A stretch of DNA of 64,000 bases from Sistotremastrum niveocremeum HHB9708 (lineage: Eukaryota; Basidiomycota; Agaricomycetes; Sistotremastrales; Sistotremastraceae). The stretch lies in NCBI GenBank assembly GCA_001630475.1, contig KV419407.1, positions 743,695 through 807,694 of the forward strand, given 5' to 3'. How positions within the stretch are numbered: the first letter of the stretch is position 1; every line of letters begins with the position of its first letter. Shown here in pieces: positions 43,432 through 58,400 of this stretch. The notes under the pieces are model-generated. The model was not told the origin of the DNA. It made no database searches and was given only the letters and a program-made list of their open reading frames with translations. Both the position numbers and the translations under genes were made by a program.

Positions 43432-46400
43432 ATGCACGATCCTCTTTTCTTGGACATCCGCCACCAAGTCCGCGTTCTGCTCTCACATCCTGACAGTTTG
43501 CAGCATATTTCGACTACCTATCGTCATGTCCTCACAAGCGACTCAACAACAACTGAAATGCTGGATGTGTTATCACAATTGCTGGCACATCCATCGTTGA
43601 CTTATATCGTCTCTGAATTATTCTCCCCTCTATTAATGGATCTCTGCTCTCGTTGGATGGACAAAGAGAATGATGGCCGAGAAGAGGATTACTTCATTGC
43701 TCTGGCCAATTTACTTTCATTTCATCCCGAGCTGCACTGGTGAGCTATATGTCCTGTTCAATGGAATAGATGTACTCATATGTCCAGGATTGTTGCATTT
43801 TACCTGCAGCAGCCCAGATTTCGAGATGGTCCTTTAGGGCTTATTTCTTCCCCCCCTGACCAATCTCTGCCACCCTATCGACTACACTTTCTACTAATTG
43901 CATATTATAGAATTCTCTCTTGCTCTCTTGGTCTTCTCCATCGCTTATCCTGGCCACTAAAACCTCTGCGTGAACTTTTCTTCCATTCCCGACATCCTGA
44001 TGCCGGGGTGCGTTATTTGGCATGCCGTTGCTATGCTATTCAGGCTCGGCTTAGCGAAAAGAATATGAATCGTATCGTGGAGGCTGCGCTGGGCCCCCTA
44101 TACAGAGCACAGTTTCAGATATCCTACGGCACAAATCGTGATGGAGAGTTAGATGTGGTCGACGGATGGTCGTTTCCTATGCTTGAGCTTCATCGGGCCT
44201 CGGATAACGCGTCGAATCCCAAAGACGAACTTGTGTGGAGCACTGAAAGAACCATTGAACCTCATCATCTGAGGTATGTGATTTTCGATGTCACTTCACA
44301 CGTAAATACTGATCTTCGTAGTCCTCGAATCGTCAACATACACAACATTCTGTTATTTCGGCAAGCTACTCAGTCAAACGCGATACCGAATGTTGTTCCC
44401 ACTTCCCCAATCATAGACAGTCTTCGTCGGCTCGCTTTACATCTCTCTGCTGGACTCCCTTCTCTCATCACGTCTACGCCGTCTTCGGGGAAATCGCTGT
44501 TGATACAGTACCTTTCTTCGATGCTTTACCCCGCCGCTCAAGGTCATGTCTTGTCGGTCTATCTCGGGGACACCTCTTTTGACCCTCGATCTCTGATTGG
44601 GTGTCACGTGTCCTCGGAGTCGAATCCAGGCCAATTTGAGTGGCGAGATGGTGTTCTGGTCCAATCAATGATCGAAGGGAAATGGCTAGTACTGGAAGAT
44701 ATCGATCGTGCAAGTGCCGAAGTATTGGGAATAATTCTTCCTTTGCTGGAGAGTATGTCATTACCTGAGAGAGAGTATGGGTCGCCCGCAATCATCGATG
44801 TGCCGCACCGCGGGCAGATTTCAAGCTGTCCTTCGTTTGCCGTATTCGCTACACGCTCAATTTCCCCATCTTCCAATGGTGAATTTTCGCCGCCGTCGTT
44901 CCTGGGCTCACAAAAGTTCCGAGAGGTTGCCCTGTCCCCACCTAATCAGGAAGAATTATTCCTCATATTGAGCTCAAAATATCCTGTTCTCCCCCGCGTC
45001 ATCATCAGATCGTTCATCGAACTGTGGACGAATCTACAGTCTTTGCCCAATTTCAACACGGCCCACCGGTCATATGGATTACGAGACTTGGACAAGCTTT
45101 GCCGGCGCGTTGGTGAAATTGTAGACTCCGGGCGACCGCAGACTACGCTCATCACTCCAGAGAATTCAACGTTCTCTTCTTTGCTTCCTCACCCATCGCT
45201 AAGGGAAGAGATCTTGATCGAAATTCGAGATGTATTCTTCGGATCGGAGGCATTTCTTCAGGCATCTGATGAGCACTCAGTGCTGAACGTCCTGGCCGAA
45301 CTTTTAGGTCTTACCACGGAAACCTGCCTTTATGTCCTGAGTCGTGTACCTCCTATTGAGCCCATACGCAACGATACTGGCCGTATAGACAAGATCCAAA
45401 TTGGGAGAACGCGACTAGCAGTCCAGTCGCCGGTTGAGACTTCCCTTTCCACCCGAGGGTTTGCCATGCATCAACCGGCCCAACGGATTCTCTCCCGATT
45501 AGCGACATGTGTTCGTTTCAATGAGCCTGTCCTCCTTGTTGGAGAGACCGGGACGGGGAAAACTTCGATCGTGTCACATTTCGCCTCAATTCTCAATCGA
45601 CCTGTCGTCGCGCTTAACCTGTCATTGCAAACACAGTCGTCAGATCTGATTGGAGGGTTTCGACCCATTAATGCCCGGATCTCTGCTGCAGAGCTTCAGA
45701 GAAAATTCACCGCACTGTTCGATGCTACGTTTAGTCGTTCCAAAAATGCCAAATTCGGAGTCGCACTTGCTCAGACTTTAAGGGACGGAAAATGGAAGAA
45801 GACCGTGATGTTGTGGCAGGAAGCTTGTGAATTAGCCAAACAGAAGCTGGCTGCACACCCCCTCTTGTAAGCTCTATCTTCAGTCTTCTTGTTCAATGTT
45901 TTCTCGAATATTTACCTGGGCTTGTTTAGAAGTTCGAATGAAGAAGAGTTAGCTCACGAGATGTCTAGGAAACGAAGAAAGTTGCGCCATAGTCATCGTT
46001 TAGATGATTGGCTCGAGTTTGAGAAACTTGTTTCTCACTTTGAGCATCATCACGTACGACACAAAAGTAAATTTGCGTTTGCATTTACTGAAGGGCCGCT
46101 CGTCAGAGCAGTAAGAGATGGCACTTGGTGAGCCTTAACGCTTTCAAAGCTATTACTTCGTCAGTGATGCGGTTTCCCAAGGATTTTGCTGGACGAGATC
46201 AATCTTGCCAGTAGCGAGACTCTTGATTGCGTGTCAAGCCTTGTGCAGACAGCCACGTCCTCGATCACCCTTACTGAGGCCGGGCACATTGAGCCAGTCC
46301 CACGCCATCCCGACTTCCGACTATTTGCGTGTATGAATCCCGCAACCGATGTTGGCAAGAAAGAACTGGCTCCAAATGTCAAATCTCGCTTTACTGAGAT

Positions 46401-49400
46401 ATTCGTGGAATCGCCGGATAAACACGTGGACACCTTGATCGCAATCGTGAAGAACTACATTGGCCCGTACGCGGTCTCTGACACTTCCGCCATCCTTGAC
46501 GTCGCGGAATTCTACATGTCGGTTAGGCAACTGGCCAGTCGTCGAGAGATTGCGCATGGCAATAATCAAAAGCCGCATTATAGCATGCGCACTTTGACGC
46601 GTGCCCTAAACTTTGCATGTCAGACCTCGGTTTCGTTTGGCTTGCGACGGGCGCTATGGGAAGGGTGCATCCTGAGCTTCATGATGTGCCTTGACGCTGA
46701 GAGTTTCGTTCGTGTTCGAACTCTGGCAGAAAAACATCTTCTCTCCGGGGTCACAAGCATCAAAGCCTTCCTCCAGAAACCTATGTTGAGATCGAACATG
46801 GACGGTCTGATATCTGTCAACTCGTTATGGCTAAAGCGTGGGCCTTTGAATCCTGAGCCATGTCACGATTACATCATCACACCTTCGGTGGAAACTAAGA
46901 TAACTGGTCTCGCCAGAGCTATTCTGTTTTCCCGATCGCCAGTAATGATCGAAGGTCCTACTTCGAGTGGAAAAACAAGCTCGATTGAATATCTCGCGAG
47001 GCTGACGGGACACAGATTCGTCCGTATCAACAATCATGAACACACAGATATTCAGGAATATCTTGGTTCGTATGTATCCGATCCTCTTTCTGGGAAGCTC
47101 GTCTTTACAGACGGGATTCTGGTTCGCGCTTTACGAAGAGGGGATTGGTTGGTGTTGGATGAGTTGAATCTTGCGCCCACGGAAGTTCTGGAAGCTCTTA
47201 ATCGGCTTCTAGATGATAACAGGGAGCTTTGGATTCCAGAAACTCAAGAAATGGTCAAAGCACATCCCGACTTCCTGCTCTTTGCCACGCAAAACCCTGC
47301 CGACTTATATGCCGGTCGCAAAGTACTCTCCCGAGCTTTCAGAAACCGGTTTTTGGAGTTTTTCTTCGATGAGGTACCTCAGAAGGAACTTGAGACTATC
47401 CTCTGTGAACACTCTCAGATAGCCCCTTCGTTTGCAGCCCGCATAGTCACCGTCTTCCAAGAGCTCCAAAGACGTCGACAAAGCAGTCGCATATTTGAAA
47501 GCAAGCATAGCTTTGCCACACTCCGCGATCTCTTCCGATGGGCCGGACGCGGGGCTGGTGATGTCCAGAGTCTTGCCGAAGATGGGTTTATGCTATTAGC
47601 GGAGCGGGCGCGGCGTGACGATGACAAACAGATTGTCAAAGAAGTCCTCGAGTCAACAATGCGAGTCCACATCGATGCAGACACTCTGTATGATTTTGCA
47701 AAGGGAAGGACACCTTCCTTCCCTACCCCATCCTATGATGTTCAAGACGGCTTGGTTTGGACTTCTGCAATGCGTCGTCTATACTTCTTGGTCATGAGTG
47801 CATTGATGCAAAATGAGCCAGTCCTTTTGGTGGGGGAGACTGGCTGCGGTAAAACTAGTATCTGCAGTAAGGTGGCAACGGTGATGGGCAAGCGCCTCTG
47901 TTCGGTGAACTGTCATCAAAATACCGAAACGGCTGACCTCATCGGAGGGGAACGCCCTATCCGCAATCGCAGTGGCCAGTTGTCCGAACTCCATGCCGAA
48001 CTCTGCTCACTGATTCAATCGTACTCCAAGGACCCCGCCGACGCTTTGTCCCAACTTGACACGCTCAATGATCCCGTGAAGATAATTAGCTTCATTGTGC
48101 GACTGAGAGGAGAATTTGTTGATCCCCCGGCGCAGAGCGCTTTAGAAGCCATCCTGTCTCGATGTCACCGTCTTCAACGAATGTTCGAATGGCACGACGG
48201 ACCTTTAGTGCAAGCGATGCACAATGGCGATATCTTCATGCTGGACGAGATTTCGTTGGCCGATGACTCGGTTTTAGAGAGACTGAACAGCGTCCTGGAA
48301 CCAGGAAGGTTGCTTGTGCTGGCTGAAAAGCCTGTCCACGAGCAACAGGATGTGGAAATCAGGCCCGTTGATGGATTTCACTTCCTTGCAACAATGAATC
48401 CTGGTGGCGACTATGGCAAGAAAGAGTTGTCGCCAGCCTTGCGCAATCGCTTCACCGAGATCTGGGTCCCTAATGTTAGTTTAGGCGAAGATCTCAAGGA
48501 CATTGTACAGCACTCCTGGGGAGATCCTCAATTGCAACCATACACCTCTCCTCTCTTGTCCTTTTTGCATTGGTTAGCCCGTGAATTGAGCGATTGGTCA
48601 TTTATCACAATAAGAGACGTTATGGTGAGATTTTTTACCTAGTTGCTGTCAAATTCTCTAAGGGAATGGTCTAGGCCTGGGTCAAGTTCAGTACCCAATG
48701 CCGCGCAACGTTTTCAAGCAGTGAATTATCAAACGATGCGATATTTGTGAGTACCAGTGATCTGTTGTCTGGATGATTCTCATCATGGGAACAGCATCAT
48801 GCGGCGCGGTTGATCTTCCTAGACGGCCTCGATTTTCTCCCTCGAGCTTCAACCCTGTCTCACGATGGGATACAAACTCTGCGCATGCGATGCATTGAGG
48901 CGTTGTTTGATCTTGTGCCTTGTTCATCGAAAAATTTGGAGACCCCAGAACTTGTCGAACAAACCGAACGTCACTTCAAGATCGGGCCTTTTGCTTTAGC
49001 TCGTGTACATCACACTTCCACCAACGCAGATTTCGACTTCCGAGCACCAACCACTCGTGCCAATGCGATGCGGCTTGTCCGTGCTTGTCAAATGAATAGA
49101 CCGATCTTGCTAGAAGGCAGTCCGGGAGTAGGAAAAACGACTCTCATCGTGGCAGTCGCTGCTGCTGCAGGTCGTCATCTCTGTCGCATCAATTTATCAG
49201 AGCAAACGGATCTCGTGGACCTCTTTGGCGCAGATCTTCCGGCTGAAGGAGGTCGCGCGGGCGAATTCCTTTGGAGGGATGCAGAGTTCCTGCAAGCCCT
49301 TCAAAACGGAAGCTGGGTTTTACTGGACGAAATGAACCTTGCATCCCAGACTGTCCTCGAAGGATTGAACCCCATTCTTGATCACCGAGGATCAGTGTAC

Positions 49401-52400
49401 ATCCCTGAGCTAGACCGAACCTTCCATTGTCATCCCGACTTTCGCGTTTTCGCTGCACAGAATCCAACCAATCAAGGCGGCGGCCGCAAGGGTTTACCGA
49501 AGTCATTCGTAAACCGATTCACAAAAGTCTACATGCAAGAGCTGCAGTCTGAAGACCTGACAGTCGTGCTTCAAAACCGCTTCCCAGATATCAGCCAGAA
49601 GGACACGGATTTAATGATCAAATATAACCAGACGATTGCTAAGCAGGTCAACATAGCCAGAGTGTGGGGTCAACGAGGCACGCCCTGGGAATTCAATTTG
49701 CGCGATCTAATGCGGTGGGCAAGGCTATTGGTCGCTTACTCCGGGAACCAGCTATATCGGAATCCAGTGGAACATATACAGGACGTCTATCTTCATAGAT
49801 TTCGTTCCAGGGAGGATCGTCGGTCGGCTTTCGAAGTCTATCAGAATATTTGTATGGAAAGGGTAACTCTTCCTGCTCCATCGTGGCCTACCGTTTCGCC
49901 GAATGTCGTAAGCTTTGGCAGATCTTCTGCTTATCGAGGCGATTTGCATAACGGAGAACGGCCGGTCCTATTGTCCCCTTACCATTTCCAAATTATGGAG
50001 TCCATCAGTCATTGCGTGGACATGAATTGGCTCCTTATCCTTGTTGGAGATGTGTCAAGTGGAAAGACGCATGCTATCCAGGCCTTGGCTCATTTAAGAG
50101 GCCGGCGTTTGCACACGCTGTCAATGCATGCTGCTGTGGACACAACCGATCTCCTGGGTGGCTATGAGCAACACGATCGAAGATCAGCAGCGATCGAAAT
50201 TCTACATTCTGTGATCGATTTGCATGATCGCTCACTCCGGCAGGCGGCCGTTGACTTCCATCCTATCGAAATGTCTGAAGTTAGGAAGGCTATCTCAGAT
50301 CCATCCGCGACCGCTGAACAGCTTTTTGGCCTGGCGCAGGATGCCCTGTCAAAACTTGAACTCTCGGGATACTTAGCAGAGGACCGCGAGGTATTACTGA
50401 AACTTTTGTCTTCCCAAGCCGACGCAGACGAGGGAAGATTTGTTTGGAAAGATGGTCCCCTAGTGGAGGCTCTCAGAAACGGCCATTGGTTTGTACTTGA
50501 CAACGCTAATTTGTGTCCAGCCGCCGTTCTGGATCGCCTCAATTCATTGTGCGAGACCGCTGGAACGTTGGTTCTGAGCGAGCGAGGTCCTGTCGAAGGC
50601 CACGTGCAAGTTATCCGCCCGCATAACGATTTTCGAATCTTCATGACAGTCGACCCCGGACGAGGCGAGCTCTCTCGAGCAATGAGAAATCGGGGGGTCG
50701 AAATCTTTCTGGATTCTCGATTATCCGAGCGACACGAAGGAATATCGCGAAAGAGCCAGCAGTGGCTGCTTTCTCGAGGGATCGGCATGCCGTATCGAAG
50801 CACCCCCATTTACTCACCCTGGTTACAAGGGCAAGATAGCATGGCTGAGTTGGCTGCCTTGTCTCGCTCGATATTAGATGTTTTTGCACAAAAGGATTTA
50901 CTGGGACACGATGCGGCCATTGTCGTTTGGGTTGCCCAAACGGTACCTCTTGAAATCTTGGAGCATATGAATCATTTTGCTGCCTTTATTCTAAGCGCAT
51001 TACCCGTCACCCTTAGACGATTGATTCTGTCGTTTTGTGGCGAAGTCTGTCGGGACACTAGCAGCAAGGTTCTCGAGCTCCGGGACCTACTGGCCAAGCA
51101 ATACAATTTGCCCGGAGAAACTTTGAAATGGCAGGTATGTCGTTCTTTCGTTTTCCTATTTTCTGCTTTGTTAAAGTTTTCCCTTAAAAGTCTTTGACCT
51201 TGAGCGTGGTGCAGACCTTTGTCCCATCCCTCACAGATTCGTGTTCCGATCTTGACGACTTGTCCAGAGGAGTACAACTCATGGCTGAGATTATCTGCGC
51301 CGTTCATGCCGCAGAGTCTAGCGATGTATCTATGGACGGAGGAGCAGCGTATATGTCCATCAGGGACACTATTGCTGAGGTACTGGCGGCGACACTTGAA
51401 GAATGTCGTGCCATTGTCTCTGTAGGCCTGAAGGTGCGATGATTCGAGTGATGCAAATAAGTGCTTATCGCAGTTACAGGGCCTATGGGAGCGTTCTCTG
51501 CTCATCCTCCGGGCTTGCGTTTGGTTAAGTAAAGGCTTGGAGTCTGCAGAATTGAATTGGGCTCGTCTACGGGAATCTTCGCAATGGTTAGCTACGAACC
51601 TCCTCGGCATGGAAGGTGCATTCCCTCGCGTGACAGCGTATGCTATCGAGTTGCGAGAGTCCTTCTTGCTGAAATCTGGCGTTGAAATTGTTGAAATCTG
51701 GCAATATTGGTTTGGCCATCGTCCTTCTATCATTGCGGAAATAGATCAACAAATGCTACGTATAGCAGTTCCGGGAAATGAGCTGAGTGTGTTTTTTCCT
51801 TTTAGTTTCTCGGCCAAAGCATAACATATGCTTAGGTCTCCTGCGTTCCCGTGCGCACGATGTAATGAGAGAGATATTGCATTCGGATACTCCCCGCGGG
51901 ATAGACAAATCAGTGATTTTACAGAAGGTTTGTTGGCTTCCTTCGCCTCCAATGACAACTGATCCCATACACGTATAGGAGCTAGCCAATTATGAACTGC
52001 GTGGATCTGACTCCGCCGTCGAAGATACATGGTATCTTCTAAACGTGGAGCTTCATATCTTATCTTCAATCTCAACAAATTCTGTTGCCATTGTTCGTAT
52101 TTCTAGACCTTGTCCCACACATGACGATACTCATCTCGGGTTCAGTATCCTGATTTTGTCAGAGTTGTATATCGGCACCCAGATGCGAGACTCAGCGTTC
52201 TTCTCTCGTATGATGCTATGTTCGACAAGAACGGTACAAGCTTTGGTGAGAATTATCATGGGTCTATGTCCATATCCTCATGTCTCCCAGAATCGCACCC
52301 ATATCGCACATTGGAAGCTTATATACAGTGGCATCGATTGTTGTGGGAGTGTGGTTCGAACAGTGATCCTGTAGATATCTTCAAACGACTAGCTGAACTC

Positions 52401-55400
52401 ATGCTCATCATTATACTCTAGGTACCCAGTCGGCCGCAGTCGCTGATGGGCGCAAATCTTACACTTACGGCTCTTCGCATCTTGTACGTTTGATTGTCGA
52501 AGACCATGAATGCTCCTGCTGAAGTTCCTCCCAGTGATCTGAGTAGCAGAACCCTAAATGACCTCTCTAGCTACGACAGCTTGTTAGGTAGACAAGCAGA
52601 ATTCTTAAGCATGGAAATAAGAAGCAATCAGCCTGACAAAGCCACTATGCTCGTCACAATGCTTGGGGACTGCCTTCTATTGGTAATTTTAAATATCTGC
52701 CATTCCGATCATGATGGTAATCAACATATAGTTGCTCGGTTGCTTTACCACCGGAGAGCCAGGTCAACAACGATTCAGTGTGCCTGCCGACCTGCCTCAA
52801 GATCCGTTGCAGCGCCTGCTGTGTCTCATCTCAGTTTCAATGGCGTCGAAAAATCATGAGTTGTCTCTGACTGTCTCTGACTCTTTCCTCGCATCATTAG
52901 GTCAATCGTCTCATCGCAACAATATTGAGCCGTTTGAGATTGGACAATGTTGGATCGCGCTGGCACAGATCATTTTGAAGCTTTACGTACCAGACAAACC
53001 CATTGATCCTGCGGAGGCTCTGCTATCTAACATCCAGAGACGAAGGGCAGAAGAGGCACTTCTCAGCACCCAGCTGAACATGCTCAAAGAGACCGAGTAT
53101 CATGTCGCCGGAAGTCAGACTGGCCGACTCGCTACTCGAACGGATGCTGATCTGCAGCAGACAAGGAAAGAACTGATCACTCTCATTCCTCCTCCCACGA
53201 GAAGGTCTACTCGAGACTTGGGAACGTTGAAGAATTTCTTCGTTGAGGTGGACCAATTCATGTCGCAGGTGGCGTCTCAAAGCAAGGTGTCTGCTATAAT
53301 TGCAGATTCAAGAGCGCCAATCCGGTCGACTTTAGCCGAAGAACAGCTCATCCAAGACTCGATGACCAACTTCATGAATCGCATGGTGACGAACTACCCT
53401 TCTTTCGACGACCTATTCCGGCCCATTGAATTCGGCCTTCGACTTCTTAAATTCGGCCTTCGATTGGTCTCCGGGACTGGTTTGCAGAGTCCATCAGAGA
53501 ATAATGTCTCCCCCCTGATCAAAGCATGCGTCCAATCGCCAAGCATCCTAGGAACCAGTTGTCTGTCAAGCGTAGCGACACATTTATTCTCTTCTTCCGC
53601 CTCCACCCCAGACGTCCTGTTGCTATATACCGCGGGGATTGCATTTCGCTACCAAACAGGAGTTCCTCTGCTGTCAATGGCAAAAGAGCTCCAGGCTACC
53701 TACGATGCCCTCAGTAAGATCTGGCACGCGGCTCGGACTGAAGATCAGATCAAGACCAAACAGCTCGAATCTCTATATCGGTTCCATCAGGACGTTCCTG
53801 ATGTGGCGGAAGAAATCGAATTTCGAGCATTATTCCCCACTTTTGACGAGCCAGATGTGACTACGGATGCAACGGAGGGAATTCGTGGAATCGAATGTAC
53901 AAGCCAAAGCGCCGGTATCAGGATCGCGCCTCGCGTCACAGAAACGCTTTGGCGGCTCCATGTCGGCATGATGTCGAACGGCGGACAAGGCCTCGGAGAT
54001 CAGGGCCGACGTATCTGGAACCACATCCGCGTCGAAGTGTTGCAAGAGAATTTCCTTGCGGCATACGGTTCACAATCTCACACCTTGGATCGACACAGTC
54101 TCGCCCTTCGCCTTCAGCTCCACTGCCTCAGAAGGGATAGCCTTGATGACACACCCAAGCGAACTGGAGTCCCCTATGACTTTTACCAGGATATGAACGT
54201 CTCAGAGGTTTCCAAAATGATGGCAACAGTCAACACCCTCGATGCGCACGTTGTGCAGCTCCTGGAGCTTTGGCCAGAACAGATGGCTTTGCAAGAAATC
54301 CAGGACCAATGTCGACTTCTCTCTCGAGTGGCAATGTCGGCTCCGATCCCTAGAGTCCTTGCATATCTTGAGAGAATACTTCTTCGTATCGATGATTGGG
54401 AACGATTCAGCAAACGGGACACATCGTTGACGTCTCATCAGAGTAAAATCAAGGAAGCCATCATAGGCTGGAGGCGCCTCGAACTCGCCTGCTGGGCTAA
54501 CATTCTCGACATAGAGTTTCACAAGTTCTCCTCCAAAGTCAGTGAATGGTGGTTCATGCTATATGAAACCCTCATCCAAGGCACTTCGTCTATCCCGCTC
54601 GAAGATGGGCAGGCTCTCGACAGTCATCTGACTCAACTTGTCCCTCTTCTCGATTCTTTTATGTCGTCTTGCAGTTTGGGCCATTTCAATTCTCGCCTGG
54701 AGCTCTTACAATCTTTCATTGGCTATCTGAACTTGCTCTGCGACCACAACCGAAAGCATCCGATCAGCGCTCTGTTGCGGGTGCGGATGATTGTCCGGAC
54801 CATGCACGCTCAGTATAAACGATATATTGACCATGTGGGAGATGCGTTGGCTCGCCAAAGGACGGCTATCGAAAAAGAAATTCAAGATTTTATCAAGCTT
54901 GCAAGCTGGAAGGACGCGAATGTGCAAGCTTTGAAGGAAAGCGCACAACACACGCATCGAAAGCTCCATAGATGCATCATCAAATTCAGACATGTGCTGT
55001 CACAGCCTGTTCTACCCTTTCTCTCATTACCGACATCCTATGAAAGCGAAAGCAGAGTTCAATCAAAATCGCCGCTCTTAACGCACCACGACCTGGTTGT
55101 CGATCAAGACAATTCTAATCAAACCCTCCGTAGCGTGGCTTGGATGAAATTCGCTGACATAATTTCAACGAAGATTATTCCTTGTCTCCGCGCTGCTCAA
55201 AAAGTTGGGGTTGTAGAGGATTTATGTGCCACAATCATCAACACATCTCAATCTTTTTCGGATGTCCAGCTGGGAACCAAAACTGCGGCAGAGCAAAGGG
55301 ATCAGAAGGCTTTGTTGCGTCACAAGCGTAAGGCTTGGATTGATCTTCTGAAAGAGCTACGCCGCATCGGGCTTTCGCCTTACACCAAGTCGGATGTTGC

Positions 55401-58400
55401 AGCAAAACTTCGTTCTCGATTGTGGTTGATGGAGCAACCTTCGGTTCCATTTGACGTGGAGTCTGAAGTCTCATTTGGAGACCGCTACTATCAACAGTCA
55501 TTGAAGAATATATCTCACCTGTCGATCCTTCTTTCCGACCACCATGCTGATTTAACAACGCCTGAGCTTCAAAAGGCCATCTCTTTCATAGAGAACCTCA
55601 CATTCATGGCATTCGAGCTGAGATCGAGGTGAGTGCCAAAAGAAGGGCACAATCCTTACTTATTAAATCTGTCACGCAGTCTCCTGAAATCTTGGTCGGA
55701 GTATTCCTTGCTGCAGAAGATTTGTCACAGACTGTCACTCGTGCCTGCAGCAGAGGCAATCATTCGGGTGGGAGAGCACGCTGACCATGTCCTGGACAAG
55801 TTCTGCACGGTCTTTGCCCATCTCTCAGAATCTTTGTTCGAGATCATCCAGACTATCGAACTTTACCATTCTCTCCTCGTGGATGCTGGTCCAATACCGC
55901 CTCATATTCTGTCATGTATCAAGAGTGTTGCTGAAGAATCGAAATCGATCGCCGGCAATATCACTCGAATTCGTTCCGAAGCCACGGGAACACACACCAC
56001 GGTACTTCTCGAAGGTAAGCGTGGACAAAATACTGGCATAAAATCGTCAGACTGATTTTCGAGCAGCGGAGATCAAAGTCCTAGAAGGCGCAATCAAATT
56101 CATCCAGCGCACCGCACAGGAAATGGACGGCTGGATGGCAGCGTGTACTGTTCTGCGGTCTATTTGTGCGTCCACTGCGGAGTGGATTGCCCAACTTGAC
56201 CTGACGATTACCTCCAACGATTTGGACCCGGAGGTTACAAATCTTGAAAGTTCGGTGATAGGACCAAACATCTTCCTGCTTACATGTCAACAAGTTCTTG
56301 GAGTCACGGATGGAAGTGTTATGAAAGCACTGGCTGATCAAGAGTCTCCGGATGGATACTTGATCCATTATCAACAAAGTGTCTCCCGATTGGGACAGCT
56401 ATCTAATCTCACACGAGTCAACGAACACATGGTCAATATGTTGTCGAAGCTACGAACCCCTCTCACTCTCAGATCCTCTGTCTGGGAGTCTCTGGCACGA
56501 AGTCTTCCGTACCTGCGATCCTACCTAATTATGTGCCACGCACAACTGACGGAGGGATTGACATGGGTCCGGACAATACTCAAGCTGGCCCACATAATAT
56601 ACTCTCTCGTGCGGACGCTCGCCACCAAAGGGTTCTGTAAGCCAACCGAAAATGAAACAGATGGAGCCAGAGACCCTGCGGAAAGCCAACCCGAGGGTGG
56701 AACAGGGTTTGGCGAGGGAATTGGGGAAACTAGAATCGCAGAAGAAGAGGTAGATGAAGCCCAAGTCGAGGGTTTACAAGCGAAAACGGACGACGAGGAG
56801 CCGCAGAAGAAGGGTGAGGACGATGACGATGCAGCGTTCGAAATGGATCTAGATCCCGGGGGCGCGCTAGAAGATGTTGACGAGGCGGGTGACGGAAGCG
56901 AGGATGAAGATGAGGACGACGCTACGGAGCACGAGAACACGTTGGAGGACCTTGATCCGAACGATCCGAATGTACTGGATGAAAAGCTTTGGGGGACAGA
57001 CGGGCCTCAGGATGAAGCCGAACAGAATGCTGGTCAATCGAAGGAATCAAAGAGTGGTACAAATACTGCAGCTAAAGAAACCGACAGCCACGGTGACCAT
57101 GATATGGACAAGGAGGACGAAAATGTGGATGCACCCATGGAAGACGACGAAGGAGCAGCGGATGAGACTTCACAAGGAGCAGAGCAGATGACGGAGCATT
57201 TGCCAGACTCCGATGTCTTGGAACTACCCGACAATTTGGAATTATCCGCTGATGATAAGCTCGATCTTCCCGTGGAAGATGAGGATGACCCCATGGACGA
57301 CGACCCATTTGAGGAGCCGCATGATTCAACAGTGGAACCGGAGGCAGACCATACCAGCGATGACCCTGCAGTTCAAGATGCCGAAGCCTCTACGTCTCAC
57401 GCAGCGGTTGACGACACTTCTTCTAACGTCGAGCAGCTCGAAGCAAATCAACTTGGGGAAGGCGGAGGCACAGGCGGGGCGAAGGACAAGCTTTCGTCAA
57501 ATAACACTCCGGCAGACGGCCATGATGTCGACCAAGATAATAGTAGTGCGATGAATATGCCATCTGAGATCACAAGGTAAGCATTCCATTGACGTGTGCT
57601 ACGCATGGTCTGACGTTCCACCATTATAGCCAGCCTGAACTGGGCACTAAGCACTCTGATGTCGGTGGATCGTCCAATGATGTCAAAATGGCAACTCTGG
57701 AAGCCCAACATGACTCCCATGCACTCTCGGAAAATACAGATGAGTCCTCGCGAATCAAGGGTGATCCAGCACGAGCAGCTTCCAAGCGCGATGTTGGCGG
57801 CGGCACCCCGCTCGAAAAATGGAACGATCAGTCAGAGCTCGGTCAGACAGATCTACAATATATTCAAGATCCCGACGACGACGTAGAAATGCAGGCATTA
57901 GGACCCTCTTCGCTCGAAGAAGCCAGCAAATTAAAGGAACTGAATGTCGCTGACCCTGGAGTCGACTCCGAAGCCATAACGTCTCCTCTCACCGCACCTG
58001 AGATTGAGGCTCAACCTCCCTCCCTCCCGAACCATATTCCCCCTTCACGACCTCAGCGTTCGGATGAAATCGGCCATGACCCTCATGCACTTGTCTTCCA
58101 TAATCCAAAACTGACAGATTCATCACCGTCCACGAATGTACACGTCGCCCAGGAACATCCGACTTCTGCCCCGGCTTTAATCGATTCCACAATGGTGGAA
58201 AACGCACTGAAAAGTTGGCAGCTTCAGGGTCAGCCTGCTTCGGGATCAGAGATACTATGGCATCAATACGAGTCCCTAACGCATGATCTCTCCTACCTTC
58301 TCTGTGAACAACTTCGTTTGATTCTTGAGCCCACAAAGGCAACCAGATTCAAGGGCGATTACCAAAGTGGGAAACGACTCAACATGAGAAAAATCATCCC

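Noticed and set aside
50162-50809. 215-codon frame antisense to MDN1
   Set aside because: It is a shadow of the AAA6 coding sequence, which is strongly conserved on the plus strand.
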